The position numbers and the translations under genes were made by a program. A stretch of 64,000 nucleotides of DNA from Pantoea sp. (GTDB taxonomy: Bacteria; Pseudomonadota; Gammaproteobacteria; Enterobacterales; Enterobacteriaceae). Positions within the stretch are counted from its first letter, which is position 1. The number at the start of each line of letters is the position of its first letter. The stretch covers positions 47,778 to 111,777 of the forward strand of contig NZ_JAPWKD010000017.1 in NCBI RefSeq assembly GCF_028283705.1. Direction: 5' to 3'. Under the pieces are notes generated by a model that did not search any database, had not been told where the DNA came from, and saw only the letters and a list, made by a program, of their open reading frames with translations. Positions 1-8,501 of the stretch are shown piece after piece.

Positions 1-660
1 CTGCTCGACCAGAGCAACACCGCCGATGCGATTCTGGCAAGCTCCGGCATAACCAGCATTAAAGACCTCAAAGGTAAGCAGGTGGCCTACGAAGAGGGCA
101 CTACCAGCGACATTCTGTTGCGCAGCGCCGTGGCTTCAGCGGGCTTGTCCTTCAGCGATATTAAACCGGTGCCGATGCCAGCTGCATCAGCCGGGAGCGC
201 CATTATCGCCGGACGTGTACCGGTGGCCGTCACCTATGAACCCTACCTCACGGTGGCAAAAAAAGGCGATCCCAGCCTGAAAATGATTTACAGCGGTTCT
301 TCCGATCCCGGTCTGATCAGCGATGTGCTGGTGGTACGCGATGACTTTATCAAAGATCATCCGGATGCCATCAAAGCGCTGATTAAAACCTGGGGCCAGG
401 CGCTGGATTACTACAACGCTAATCAGAGCGAAGGGCGAGCCATCATTTCCAAAGCGGTCGGCGCGACACCGGAAGACCTCGGCACCGCGTTTGATGGGGT
501 GAAGTATTTCACCCTGAGCGACAACAAAGCGCTGTTGTCACATGACTTCACCAGCAAAACCTTCCCGCACATTCTTCAGGCCGCCACTGCGGCAGGTATC
601 GTTACGCAGCCGGTGACGCCTGCGCAGACCATCGATGCCAGCTTTGCCGACGCGCAATAA
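1..660 (+). CDS. ABC transporter substrate-binding protein, NitT/TauT/SsuA-like (5' truncated by window edge)
   Basis: The reading frame is open from base 1, so the N-terminus and its signal peptide lie outside the window. The visible 219 residues match the C-terminal two thirds of a periplasmic binding protein of the nitrate/taurine/alkanesulfonate family. They include the hinge-region text LKGKQVAYEEGTTSD and a C-terminal lobe with DDFIKDHPDAIKALIKTW. A permease and an ATPase of the same importer class follow 61 bp downstream, which makes a complete SsuACB-like set. The substrate is probably a small anionic compound such as a sulfonate. That rests on family membership only. The neighbouring dehydrogenases and kinase suggest the imported compound is a hydroxylated carbon source. 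Confidence 0.85.
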   Translation: MLDQSNTADAILASSGITSIKDLKGKQVAYEEGTTSDILLRSAVASAGLSFSDIKPVPMPAASAGSAIIAGRVPVAVTYEPYLTVAKKGDPSLKMIYSGSSDPGLISDVLVVRDDFIKDHPDAIKALIKTWGQALDYYNANQSEGRAIISKAVGATPEDLGTAFDGVKYFTLSDNKALLSHDFTSKTFPHILQAATAAGIVTQPVTPAQTIDASFADAQ

Positions 661-721
661 GCGCGGTTAAAACTTCTCCGCCGGTGCTGCCAGCGGAGAA
701 GACCTGCCACACGGAGGAATT

Positions 722-1567
722 ATGAGTTCTATCGACGTTCAGCGCGTCAATCGTCAGGCCAAAAAGAAACGGCGGCGCTCGAATTTATTAACCATCGGCA
801 AAGAGCCAACCCGAGCTCAATTTCTCATTATCTCTGTCGCCGTGTTTGCAGTGCTGTTGCTGGCATGGTGGCTGGCGACCTCGACTGGCACGATAAAACC
901 TATATTCCTGCCGGGGATCGAGCGCGTCTGGCATCAGATGGTGACTCTGGCGCAGAACGGCACGTTACAAAGCGACATCGCCAGCAGCCTGTACCGCATG
1001 GTTATCGCCTTCGCTATTTCCTCGGTGATGGCGATAGTGATTGGGGTGCTGGCCGGTTGTTATGGGTTGTTCAAGGCGATTGTCGAACCGCTGGTTGATT
1101 TTATCCGCTATATGCCGGTGGTGGCGTTTGTGCCGCTGACCATTTTGTGGACCGGTACCGACGATATTCAGAAGTTCCTCGTCATCTGGATAGGTACCTT
1201 TTTCCAGCAGGTACTGATGATGATCGATGCCATCAAACGTGTGCCGACGGATTTTGTCGGGCTGGGCAGAACCCTTGGCCTGTCCGATCGCCGTATCCTG
1301 CTGCGCATTGTCATCCCTTCCGCGTTACCGTCGATCTGGGATGCGTTGCGTATCAGTCTCGGCTGGGCGTGGACCTGGCTGGTGCTGGCCGAACTGGTGG
1401 CTTCTACCTCCGGTCTGGGTTATCGCATTGTGGTTTCCCAGCGTTATTTCCAGACTGACACCATCATCGGCTACATCCTGCTGCTCGGTTTCCTCGGGCT
1501 TATCACCGATCAAATCATGCGCGCGGCTGAGCGTGTGCTGTTCCGTTACAACCGGAGAGGTTCCTGA
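722..1567 (+). CDS. ABC transporter permease, SsuC/TauC-like
   Basis: This 281-residue inner-membrane protein has about six hydrophobic segments. It carries the binding-protein-dependent transport signature for the ATPase coupling loop around residues 180-200 (LGRTLGLSDRRILLRIVIPSALPS). A charged N-terminal tail of about 35 residues precedes the first membrane segment. A clear GGAGGA ribosome-binding site sits just before the ATG. The stop codon overlaps the ATPase start as ATGA, so translation is probably coupled. It forms the channel of the importer with the flanking binding protein and ATPase. Family assignment is firm; substrate is not known. Confidence 0.9.
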   Translation: MSSIDVQRVNRQAKKKRRRSNLLTIGKEPTRAQFLIISVAVFAVLLLAWWLATSTGTIKPIFLPGIERVWHQMVTLAQNGTLQSDIASSLYRMVIAFAISSVMAIVIGVLAGCYGLFKAIVEPLVDFIRYMPVVAFVPLTILWTGTDDIQKFLVIWIGTFFQQVLMMIDAIKRVPTDFVGLGRTLGLSDRRILLRIVIPSALPSIWDALRISLGWAWTWLVLAELVASTSGLGYRIVVSQRYFQTDTIIGYILLLGFLGLITDQIMRAAERVLFRYNRRGS

Positions 1568-2328
1568 TGGCGACGCTGACGCTGAATAAACTGGAAAAAA
1601 GTTTTCCGATGGGCAAAACCCGCCGCCGGGTGCTGCATGGCATCGACCTGACGCTCAACGACAACGAATTTGTATCGATTGTCGGAGCTTCGGGCTGCGG
1701 CAAAAGTACTTTGCTCTCTATCGCTGCCGGTCTGGAAGAGTTCGACAGCGGTGATGTGCTGGTGGATGGCGCACCCATTGAAGGACCGGGACTCGATCGC
1801 GGCGTGGTGTTTCAGTCCTACACGCTGCTGCCGTGGCTGACCGCGCGCGGCAACATCGAATTTGCGTTAAAAGCCGCAGGCACCCCGGCCAAAGAATGTC
1901 GCGACATCGCGCAGCAGCATCTCGAATTGGTGAAACTGGGCAACGCGGCCGACCGCTGGCCTGGTGAACTTTCCGGTGGGATGAAACAGCGCGTCGCCAT
2001 TGCCCGTGCCTTGTCTTACCGTCCCAAAATCCTGCTGATGGATGAACCCTTTGGCGCGCTGGATGCCATGACGCGTCATCAGATGCAGCAGTTGCTGATC
2101 GAAATCTGGGAAAAGCACCGCCTGACGGTGATGTTTGTCACCCACGACATTGAAGAGGCGGTGTGGCTCTCCGATCGTATCGTGGTGATGGGCCAGGGCT
2201 ATATCGACTCCACCTTCCCGGTGGGGCTGCCACGTCCGCGCCTCGAAGGGGTTAACCGCACCCCGGAATTTCTTGAACTCCAGCATGAAGTGCTGAATCG
2301 CATTCAACAACACGCATTAGTGCATTGA
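1567..2328 (+). CDS. ABC transporter ATP-binding protein, SsuB/TauB-like
   Basis: This 253-residue nucleotide-binding subunit is full length for the family. It shows Walker A GASGCGKST near residue 40, the Q-loop in VVFQSYTLLPW, the ABC signature [15 protein letters not shown], Walker B ILLMDEPFGALD and the H-loop VTHDIEEA. It starts inside the stop codon of the permease. The next gene begins 14 bp after its stop. It energises uptake by the importer encoded at positions 1-1,567. Confidence 0.93.
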   Translation: MATLTLNKLEKSFPMGKTRRRVLHGIDLTLNDNEFVSIVGASGCGKSTLLSIAAGLEEFDSGDVLVDGAPIEGPGLDRGVVFQSYTLLPWLTARGNIEFALKAAGTPAKECRDIAQQHLELVKLGNAADRWPGELSGGMKQRVAIARALSYRPKILLMDEPFGALDAMTRHQMQQLLIEIWEKHRLTVMFVTHDIEEAVWLSDRIVVMGQGYIDSTFPVGLPRPRLEGVNRTPEFLELQHEVLNRIQQHALVH

Positions 2329-2342
2329 AAAAAGGAATCAAT

Positions 2343-3671
2343 ATGCCTGTTACATTTCATGACCTGACCGATGCTGATGTCTTACCCGATCATCTGTTTA
2401 AGCGCACCGAGTCTGACCTGTCGTTTTTCATCGAGAAAGTAAAACCGATCATTGAGGCGGTGAGAACCGAAGGCGACCAGGCGCTGATTCGCTTTGCCCG
2501 AGAGTTTGACGGGGTGCAGCCAGAGACCTTTTCCATCAAAGCAGAGGAACAGGAATTTGAAGAGGCTTTCGCCCGGGTCGATGCGGATGTGATTGAATCG
2601 ATTCGTTTCTCTGTGGAAAACGTGCGTGCCTTCCATGAAGCGCAAAAGCCGGAAGAAATGTGGTGGAAGGAGATGCGTCCGGGGGCATTTGCTGGCGATC
2701 GCCATGTGCCGATTGATGCGGTGGCCTGCTACGTCCCGCGCGGTAAAGGGTCATTCCCCAGCGTGCTGATCATGACCACGGTTCCGGCGGTGGTGGCGGG
2801 TGTCCCGCTGCCGATAGTGATCACCCCACCAGGACCGGACGGCAAAGTCGATGACGCAACCTTGATTGCCGCACGCCTGGTAGGCATCAAAGATGTCTAC
2901 AAATGTGGCGGCGCGCAGGGGGTGGCGGCGGTGGCTTACGGCACGGCATCGGTGCCGAAATGCCTGAAAATCGTCGGCCCTGGCAGCCCATGGGTGGTAG
3001 CGGCGAAACGTCAGTTATCGGGCTTGATCGATCCGGGCATCCCGGCAGGGCCGAGCGAAAGCCTGATTCTGGCGGATGACTCGGTGAATGGAGCGCTGGC
3101 GGCGCTCGACCTGCTGATTGAGTCGGAACATGGCCCGGATTCCTCGGCCTATCTGGTGACCTCCAGCCGTCGTGTGGCGGAAGAAGCCATTGCCGCGTTA
3201 CCGGGTTACTGGGACAAAATTGGCGCGCAACGGGCCGGTTTCTCGCAGCAGGTGCTGTGCGGCACCCACGGTGGCGTGGTGCTGACCAAAGATTTTGCCA
3301 CGGCTATCGAGTTTGTGAACCAGTATGCCCCGGAGCACCTTGAGGTGCTGGCACATGAACCGATGGATGTGATGATGAAGATCCGTAATGCCGGTGAAAT
3401 CTTACTGGGTGAGCATTCGCCGATTGTGTTGGGTAACTTTGTTCTGGGTCCGAATGCCGTGCTGCCGACCAACAGCGCGGCTAAAACCAACGGCCCGCTT
3501 TCGGTGTTTGATTATATGAAGCGTGTTTCCATCGCCTATGTTACCAGCCGGGGTTATCAGGAACTGGCACCGAAAGCCAAACGCTTTGCCGAGTACGAAG
3601 GCTTCCCCGGACATGCGCTGGCCGTTTCCGACATCCGTCAGGCGTTGCTGAAGGGGAGCAAAAATGGATGA
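2343..3671 (+). CDS. HisD-family dehydrogenase (histidinol dehydrogenase / sulfopropanediol 3-dehydrogenase-like)
   Basis: This 442-residue protein has the histidinol dehydrogenase fold, an NAD-dependent enzyme that oxidises a primary alcohol to a carboxylate. The conserved pair EH in YAPEHLEVL matches the catalytic Glu-His of HisD, and GFPGH supplies the C-terminal histidine. By-eye alignment suggests that two of the usual zinc ligands differ. The Gln before SEHGPDS is Glu, and the Asp of the GDY region is Asn (LGNFVLGPN). No other his genes are nearby. With a sulfonate-type importer upstream and more dehydrogenases downstream, a catabolic paralogue such as HpsN is more likely than histidine biosynthesis. 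I chose the ATG at 2343 because AAGGA lies just upstream; an in-frame TTG at 2325 would overlap the ATPase stop. Confidence 0.85.
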   Translation: MPVTFHDLTDADVLPDHLFKRTESDLSFFIEKVKPIIEAVRTEGDQALIRFAREFDGVQPETFSIKAEEQEFEEAFARVDADVIESIRFSVENVRAFHEAQKPEEMWWKEMRPGAFAGDRHVPIDAVACYVPRGKGSFPSVLIMTTVPAVVAGVPLPIVITPPGPDGKVDDATLIAARLVGIKDVYKCGGAQGVAAVAYGTASVPKCLKIVGPGSPWVVAAKRQLSGLIDPGIPAGPSESLILADDSVNGALAALDLLIESEHGPDSSAYLVTSSRRVAEEAIAALPGYWDKIGAQRAGFSQQVLCGTHGGVVLTKDFATAIEFVNQYAPEHLEVLAHEPMDVMMKIRNAGEILLGEHSPIVLGNFVLGPNAVLPTNSAAKTNGPLSVFDYMKRVSIAYVTSRGYQELAPKAKRFAEYEGFPGHALAVSDIRQALLKGSKNG

Positions 3672-4956
3672 AGCCCGCCCACCGTTAGCGGCGGAAGCCC
3701 GCCGCCTGACGCAGCAAGGCCAGTGGGAGCAGGCGCGTGAAAAACTCAGTCAGTTGATCGCCGAGGTGACCGGGGTGAACACCGCCGCGCTTGAGATCAA
3801 CCGGGACCAGTACAGCCTGAACTCGCTGAACGGCCGTGTCTCGCTGGTGGATGGCCGTACGTTGTTTTTCAAATATCACCATGAGGAAGGGGAAGAACAG
3901 ACCATCCAGGAATACTACCGCGCCGAGCTGTTACGTGATCATGGCTTTGAGGTCGATGTGCCCGCTTACGCCTGCGGGGAACCCGGACGACAAATCCTGT
4001 TGTATCCGCTGCGTGATGATCAGCGGCTGGCGGATGTCTGTCGCGAGATTGAGACCGCCGCAGCGTGGCAGCAGATCGAGCCGATTGTTGCGGCGCAGCG
4101 TCGTGCCGATCAGGCGATCATCGCCCATACGCTGCCGACGCTGCGCATGGGCACCAGTGCAGAGGTGGAGGCCGAATCCATCCATCAGCTGTTCTGGAAT
4201 CGGCTGGTCTCGCCCGGCCACGACGTCGGTCTGGGGGGGCGCGTCGCCAGCTTTTATGTCGATCAAACCTTCACCCTTGGAGAGATGCAGCTGGACTGGC
4301 CGACTCTGAGTCGGCTGCACTGGCGAGTCAATGGGGTGGCGTATCAACAAAGCCTGCGCGATCTGTTCTTAGCGGCGGGCCGCGTGCTGGCCCCTGCGGC
4401 GCTGGCCCGGCACGGCGTGGTGGTGGCACACGGTGATGCGCATAACGCCAATGTCTGGTACGAAACCCATCATCCGCAGCCGAAGCTGGTTAGTTTCGAT
4501 CCCGCTTTCGCCGGGAGCAGCATTCCGGCTTTGCTGGCGGAGATCAAAGCGACGTTCCACAACATTTTTGCCCATCCCTGCTGGCTGTATGAACCGGCTG
4601 ATGCGGCACAGCGTTACCAGGTCAGCGTGCGACGTGATGGCGATACGCTGGAGGTGAATCATAACTGGGAGCTGTCACCGCTTCGTGCCGCCTTCCTGCA
4701 AAGCAAAGGGGAACTTTACTGGCAACCTTTGCTGGCTGAGCTGAAGAAGCAAGGCTGGCTGCCTGCCAACTGGCAACAGATTATGCGTCTGGCATTGTTC
4801 TGCTGCCCGACGCTGGTGATGAACCTGCGCGCCGGTTCCGCGAGTCATCATAATCCCACCAGCTCAGTCGTCGGTTTCTCCATTGCCATGATGCTGGGCT
4901 GCGGTGGCGATGACGACTTCAGCCAATGGCTGGATGACCTTCTGACGGAGAACTGA
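3664..4956 (+). CDS. Phosphotransferase (aminoglycoside phosphotransferase/choline kinase-fold) of unknown substrate
   Basis: This 430-residue protein overlaps the dehydrogenase upstream by 8 bp and ends 1 bp before the next gene, so it is embedded in the operon. The catalytic loop VVAHGDAHNANVWYE (about residue 255) and the metal-binding SFDPAFAG (about residue 278) match the HGDxxxxN and Asp motifs of the APH/choline kinase superfamily. The N-terminal lobe contains FFKYHHEEGEE, where the Lys could be the ATP-binding residue. The protein is longer than most APH enzymes, with a helical N-terminus of about 45 residues. Its position suggests it phosphorylates an intermediate of the encoded pathway rather than an antibiotic. 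I do not recognise a characterised orthologue. Confidence 0.7.
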   Translation: MDEARPPLAAEARRLTQQGQWEQAREKLSQLIAEVTGVNTAALEINRDQYSLNSLNGRVSLVDGRTLFFKYHHEEGEEQTIQEYYRAELLRDHGFEVDVPAYACGEPGRQILLYPLRDDQRLADVCREIETAAAWQQIEPIVAAQRRADQAIIAHTLPTLRMGTSAEVEAESIHQLFWNRLVSPGHDVGLGGRVASFYVDQTFTLGEMQLDWPTLSRLHWRVNGVAYQQSLRDLFLAAGRVLAPAALARHGVVVAHGDAHNANVWYETHHPQPKLVSFDPAFAGSSIPALLAEIKATFHNIFAHPCWLYEPADAAQRYQVSVRRDGDTLEVNHNWELSPLRAAFLQSKGELYWQPLLAELKKQGWLPANWQQIMRLALFCCPTLVMNLRAGSASHHNPTSSVVGFSIAMMLGCGGDDDFSQWLDDLLTEN

Positions 4957-4957
4957 G

Positions 4958-5923
4958 ATGAAAGCAGTGCGTCTGCACGGTATCGAAGCGGTGACGGTAG
5001 AGCAGGCGACATTGCCTGATTTACCCTCCGGCTGGGCCAGGGTTAAGGTGCATTCCGCCGGGATTTGCGGCTCTGATTTGCATAACTTCAAAACCGGTAA
5101 ATGGTTTGCCAGCTTACCGGTGACACCGGGTCATGAACTGTTTGGCGTGATCAGCGACATCAACGGTGAGGCAGACCCCTTACGGGTGGGGATGCGCGTA
5201 GTAGCGGACTCCCGCGTCTGGTGTGGCGAATGCGCATTCTGCCTGGCAGGGGAAAATAACCTTTGTGAGTCGTTAGGTTTTGTCGGTGAAGTGTTCGATG
5301 GTGGTTTCGCTGAGGAAGCTATCCTGCCCTTACAAAGCCTGCTGGCGGTGCCGGATGATGTGCCAGACGATATCGCCGTGCTGTGCGAACCTTTGGGTGT
5401 CGCCCTGCGGGTGGTTAACCAACTGAAGCCGGCGGAAGGGGACCGCGTATGCGTCGCCGGGGGCGGCACCATCGGGGGACTGACGGCACTGCTGCTCAGT
5501 CGGTTGAGAAAATGTCGGGTACAGCTGCTGGAACCAAATCCGCAGCGCTATCAGTTGATTTCCTCCGTGGTGACACTCGACCCGCCAGGCGCATATGCGC
5601 TGGCGGTTGAAGCCTCTGGTCATCCTGCGGCGCTTAATGCGCTGATTGGTGGCATCCGCTCCGGGGGACGCATTGCGCTGGTGGGTATCTTTCATCATAC
5701 CGATGGCGTGGATCTCAACGCGCTGGTTGAACGCGAAATCTCACTGACCGGCTGTAGCGTTTTTCGCGATGAACAGCACGAAGCATTGCAGGTTATGGCG
5801 GCACTGGCTGAGGATCTGCGCAAGCTTGTCGCCCCGCCGATTTCACTTGATGAGGTCCCTGATACCTATCTTTCGCTGCTCGCGGGAAAATCTGACTATC
5901 TCAAAACGGTGATCAAGCTATGA
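4958..5923 (+). CDS. Zinc-dependent alcohol dehydrogenase, L-idonate 5-dehydrogenase-like
   Basis: This 321-residue medium-chain dehydrogenase has catalytic zinc ligands in GICGSDLHNF and in TPGHELFG. It also has a structural zinc knuckle CGECAFCLAGENNLC with the usual Cys spacing. The NAD-binding turn is VAGGGTIGGLTA. At 321 residues it is some 20 shorter than typical polyol dehydrogenases; the shortening appears to fall in the Rossmann domain after QRYQLISS. It probably oxidises a secondary alcohol of a polyol-like substrate. The stop overlaps the start of the following SDR by 4 bp. Confidence 0.85.
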   Translation: MKAVRLHGIEAVTVEQATLPDLPSGWARVKVHSAGICGSDLHNFKTGKWFASLPVTPGHELFGVISDINGEADPLRVGMRVVADSRVWCGECAFCLAGENNLCESLGFVGEVFDGGFAEEAILPLQSLLAVPDDVPDDIAVLCEPLGVALRVVNQLKPAEGDRVCVAGGGTIGGLTALLLSRLRKCRVQLLEPNPQRYQLISSVVTLDPPGAYALAVEASGHPAALNALIGGIRSGGRIALVGIFHHTDGVDLNALVEREISLTGCSVFRDEQHEALQVMAALAEDLRKLVAPPISLDEVPDTYLSLLAGKSDYLKTVIKL

Positions 5924-6681
5924 ATGTGTTATCCACCTTTTCTCTTGCGGGAAAACGCGCGCTGGTGACCGGAGCAACGCGCGGTATCGGTTTTGCGCTT
6001 GCCAAAGCTCTGCTGCAAGCCGGGGCCAGTGTGATCATTACCGGACGCCAGCAGAGCACTCTGACTCAGGCGGTGAGTTTATTGCACGAGGAAAGTGACA
6101 ACGTCACCGGATTATTGCTGGATGTCACCCAAACGCCGCCGATTGCGCAGGCGATCGCCTCTATCGGCAATATCGATATCCTGGTCAACAACGCCGGTAC
6201 CGAGCAGGTTTGTCCATCGCTTGAAGCCGATGAAGCGCTGTGGGATACCATTGTCGGCACCAACCTGAAAGGGGCGTTTTTCTGCGCTCAGGCGGCGGCA
6301 AAAGGGATGGCTGCATCCGGTAGCGGTGGGGTGATTATCAATCTTTGCTCGTTAACCAGCTGTGTGGGCGTACCGGGCGCGGCTGCCTATGGCAGCTCCA
6401 AATCCGGACTGGTGGGATTGACCCGTACCCTCAGTACCGAGTGGGCAGGGCATAACATCCGCGTGAACGGCATCGGACCCGGCTATTTCGAAACCGATAT
6501 GACGCAGGTGTTTTATCAGGATGAACAATGGCGTAACGCCATGCAGCAAAAAATCCCCCTCGGACGCTTCGGGGAACTGGATGACCTCGCCGGTAGCGTG
6601 GTGTTCCTTAGTTCCGATGCCGCTCGCTACATTACCGGGCAGATTCTGTACGTTGATGGCGGGTATCTTGCGGCGATTTAA
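5920..6681 (+). CDS. SDR-family oxidoreductase, gluconate 5-dehydrogenase-like
   Basis: This 253-residue classical short-chain dehydrogenase shows the cofactor motif TGATRGIGFA, the NNAG motif in LVNNAGTEQ and the active site YGSSKSG. It ends with the SDAARYITGQILYVDGG signature of the FabG/IdnO group. It overlaps the upstream alcohol dehydrogenase by 4 bp and closes the operon. The pairing of an idonate-type dehydrogenase with a gluconate 5-dehydrogenase-type SDR resembles sugar-acid interconversion, but the HisD homologue and kinase are not part of the known idonate pathway. Confidence 0.87.
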   Translation: MNVLSTFSLAGKRALVTGATRGIGFALAKALLQAGASVIITGRQQSTLTQAVSLLHEESDNVTGLLLDVTQTPPIAQAIASIGNIDILVNNAGTEQVCPSLEADEALWDTIVGTNLKGAFFCAQAAAKGMAASGSGGVIINLCSLTSCVGVPGAAAYGSSKSGLVGLTRTLSTEWAGHNIRVNGIGPGYFETDMTQVFYQDEQWRNAMQQKIPLGRFGELDDLAGSVVFLSSDAARYITGQILYVDGGYLAAI

Positions 6682-6774
6682 CGGGAGAGCGTGCAAAGGG
6701 CATAAGGATGTTATTATTCAGGCCAGACGTTGCAGGTAGCAACGGACACAGACCTTAATCCCTGGGGATGACTT

Positions 6775-7020
6775 ATGAACCACGAAGTACCGCTGAAATT
6801 TTATGACATCGTAGAAGAGTATGCGACGGAAACAGCCAAGCCGGTAAGCGAGTCCGAACATGATGCGCTGGCGCGCTATTTTCAGCTGCTGATCACCCGT
6901 TTAACCAATAACGAAGAAATCAGTGAAGATGCCCAGCGAGAGATGGCCAGCGAAGCGGGTATCGATCCGCTGCGTATTGATGACATCGCAGAGTTTCTCA
7001 ATCAATGGGGCAATGAATAA
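6775..7020 (+). CDS. ymjA: YmjA family protein (DUF2543)
   Basis: This 81-residue acidic protein closely resembles E. coli YmjA over its whole length. Shared stretches recalled from memory include YDI, EYATE, NNEEISE and the ending EFLNQWGNE. The function is not established. It stands alone, 93 bp after the SDR gene, and is followed by a hairpin at 7043-7073. It is one of the markers that place this half of the window in the Enterobacterales. Confidence 0.85.
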   Translation: MNHEVPLKFYDIVEEYATETAKPVSESEHDALARYFQLLITRLTNNEEISEDAQREMASEAGIDPLRIDDIAEFLNQWGNE

Positions 7021-7042
7021 TTCCCTCTGTTGAAACTGTCAT

Positions 7043-7073
7043 GTCCGCTTCTGGCTAACGACCCTAAGCGGAC
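7043..7073. repeat. Short inverted repeat (8-bp arms)
   Basis: GTCCGCTT and AAGCGGAC form perfect arms around a 15-nt loop just after ymjA. There is no T-run, so an intrinsic terminator is unlikely. Similar GTCCGCTT...AAGCGGAC hairpins occur as dispersed intergenic elements in enterobacteria; that is recollection, not a search. Confidence 0.5.
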
Positions 7074-7219
7074 GTTGCGCCTGGGCAGACGCAATAGATA
7101 GAAATTGCCTTGCAAAAAATAACAACTGGAAATGAACTTCTGTTTTAACTCTGTGCCGGGAAATGTGATTTTAACTCGTGTTGCCTCAAATAAATATACG
7201 CACTCAGCTAAGGTAAAAA

Positions 7220-8218
7220 ATGGAAAAACCATTTTTTCGCAAACATGCTCTCGAATCTTCCGGTGATGAGTGTTCTGCAACCGTGTCGCCCGCCGTGGTT
7301 TTTTTTCGACGAAATCTGTTCTCTGTGGTTATAGGCACCGTAAGCTTCATTTATTTTATCGACAGCCATCAGCCTGATTTATTTAAAGCAACGGCAAAAC
7401 CGCTGCCTCAGATCCAGCAAATTACCGTCAGCGCTTCAGCAGACGGCACTGTCGAGCAGATCCCTGTCACCCTGGGTGAGCATGTCACATTAAAAACACC
7501 CCTCGTGCTGTTCTCAAACGAAAACAGACAGGCACTGGAAGGGACTCGACTGGTCAGCGAGCAATTAAAACTAGAGCAGAGTAGCCTGTTGCAGGACATT
7601 CAACATACCCAACAGCTTGCCCTTCAGCAGGCCAGCGACAACCGCTTCCAGCAAGAAATGCTTAACGGGCAACTGGAACAACTTTCAGAACAAAGCAAAA
7701 TTGAGTCATTGCAAATCAGCATGGCGCAGAATCTGGTGAACAAATGGCGACCTTTGCTGGCAAAGGGATACGTTTCTACACTGCAGTTTGCCCAGGAACA
7801 GTCGATTGTATGGGGCTATGAGAGTCAGTACCGATCTTTACTGCAACAGCAGTATGGCACCCGGCAGCAGTTAAACGTATTGAATGATCAACAGCTCCAG
7901 TTACCGCTGACGACTTCCGTTAAAATTAATGTACTGCGGCGGCAGCTGGCGCAGGTGGATGAGAACCTTGAGCAAAATGAAAACATGCCACAGCGGGTGG
8001 TTTATACACTCTCTGCCGGTACGGTAAAATCCGTTTTTGCTAAAGCGGGTGATGCGATAACGACCGGGCAACCATTGCTGACAATCGAGCCGGATAATGT
8101 CACCGGCCAGATAACGCAGAGAAATAGCGACGTTGTGCTTCAGTATCAGAAAATAAACGACCAGCCAGGCAATACCTCAAACATTCTTCATCACAACGTG
8201 TCAGCGCATAAAGTGTAA
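7220..8218 (+). CDS. HlyD-like membrane-fusion (periplasmic adaptor) protein, orphan
   Basis: This 332-residue protein has a short cytoplasmic N-terminus and one membrane segment around residues 28-48 (RRNLFSVVIGTVSFIYFI). A biotinyl/lipoyl-like half follows (SASADGTVEQIPVTLGEHV), then a Gln-rich coiled coil of about 150 residues, and the returning lipoyl half (VYTLSAGTVKSVFAKAGDA). This is the layout of adaptors of type I secretion systems, such as those exporting microcins. No ABC exporter, outer-membrane factor or small bacteriocin gene is adjacent. An AAGG ribosome-binding site precedes the ATG. Confidence 0.75.
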   Translation: MEKPFFRKHALESSGDECSATVSPAVVFFRRNLFSVVIGTVSFIYFIDSHQPDLFKATAKPLPQIQQITVSASADGTVEQIPVTLGEHVTLKTPLVLFSNENRQALEGTRLVSEQLKLEQSSLLQDIQHTQQLALQQASDNRFQQEMLNGQLEQLSEQSKIESLQISMAQNLVNKWRPLLAKGYVSTLQFAQEQSIVWGYESQYRSLLQQQYGTRQQLNVLNDQQLQLPLTTSVKINVLRRQLAQVDENLEQNENMPQRVVYTLSAGTVKSVFAKAGDAITTGQPLLTIEPDNVTGQITQRNSDVVLQYQKINDQPGNTSNILHHNVSAHKV

Positions 8219-8329
8219 TGTTGCATCCGGCCTGAAACTGCCGAACATACAGCCATCTGGGTGTTTAAGTGGTTAAAATAAAAAAATAAACATTGCTATA
8301 TTCATTTTGCTATGTCTTAATGACGCCAT

Positions 8330-8501
8330 CGGTTTGGAATACAGACCTTATGAAAGCAGTTTTAGTAAAGCAGTCCTCAGTTCAAGTGTTATCCAAAGAT
8401 ACCCTTCTTCATGAGCCTCCTCCTAAGTGCCAAATAAGTAACTCTCTCATTGCAGGCCATTACTGCCGCTTTTCGTGGCTCATAAAATTAAGGAAGTATC
8501 T
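8330..8501 (+). promoter_or_regulatory. cspA-type 5' leader with cold box
   Basis: The roughly 170 nt before the cold-shock gene resemble the long cspA leader of E. coli. They begin GGTTTGGAATACAGACC, the cold-box-like start, and continue with GCAGTTTTAGTAAAGCAGTC and then TTATCCAAAGATACCC. In cspA this leader refolds with temperature and stabilises the mRNA in the cold. The transcription start near 8329 is inferred by similarity; I could not assign a convincing -35/-10 pair. Confidence 0.7.

Noticed and set aside
2343..3671. True histidinol dehydrogenase of histidine biosynthesis
   Set aside because: No other his genes are nearby, zinc ligands differ, and the gene sits behind an ABC importer.
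3664..4956. Antibiotic-resistance kinase
   Set aside because: It has the APH catalytic motifs, but it is embedded in a catabolic operon and is longer than resistance enzymes, so a metabolic kinase is more plausible.
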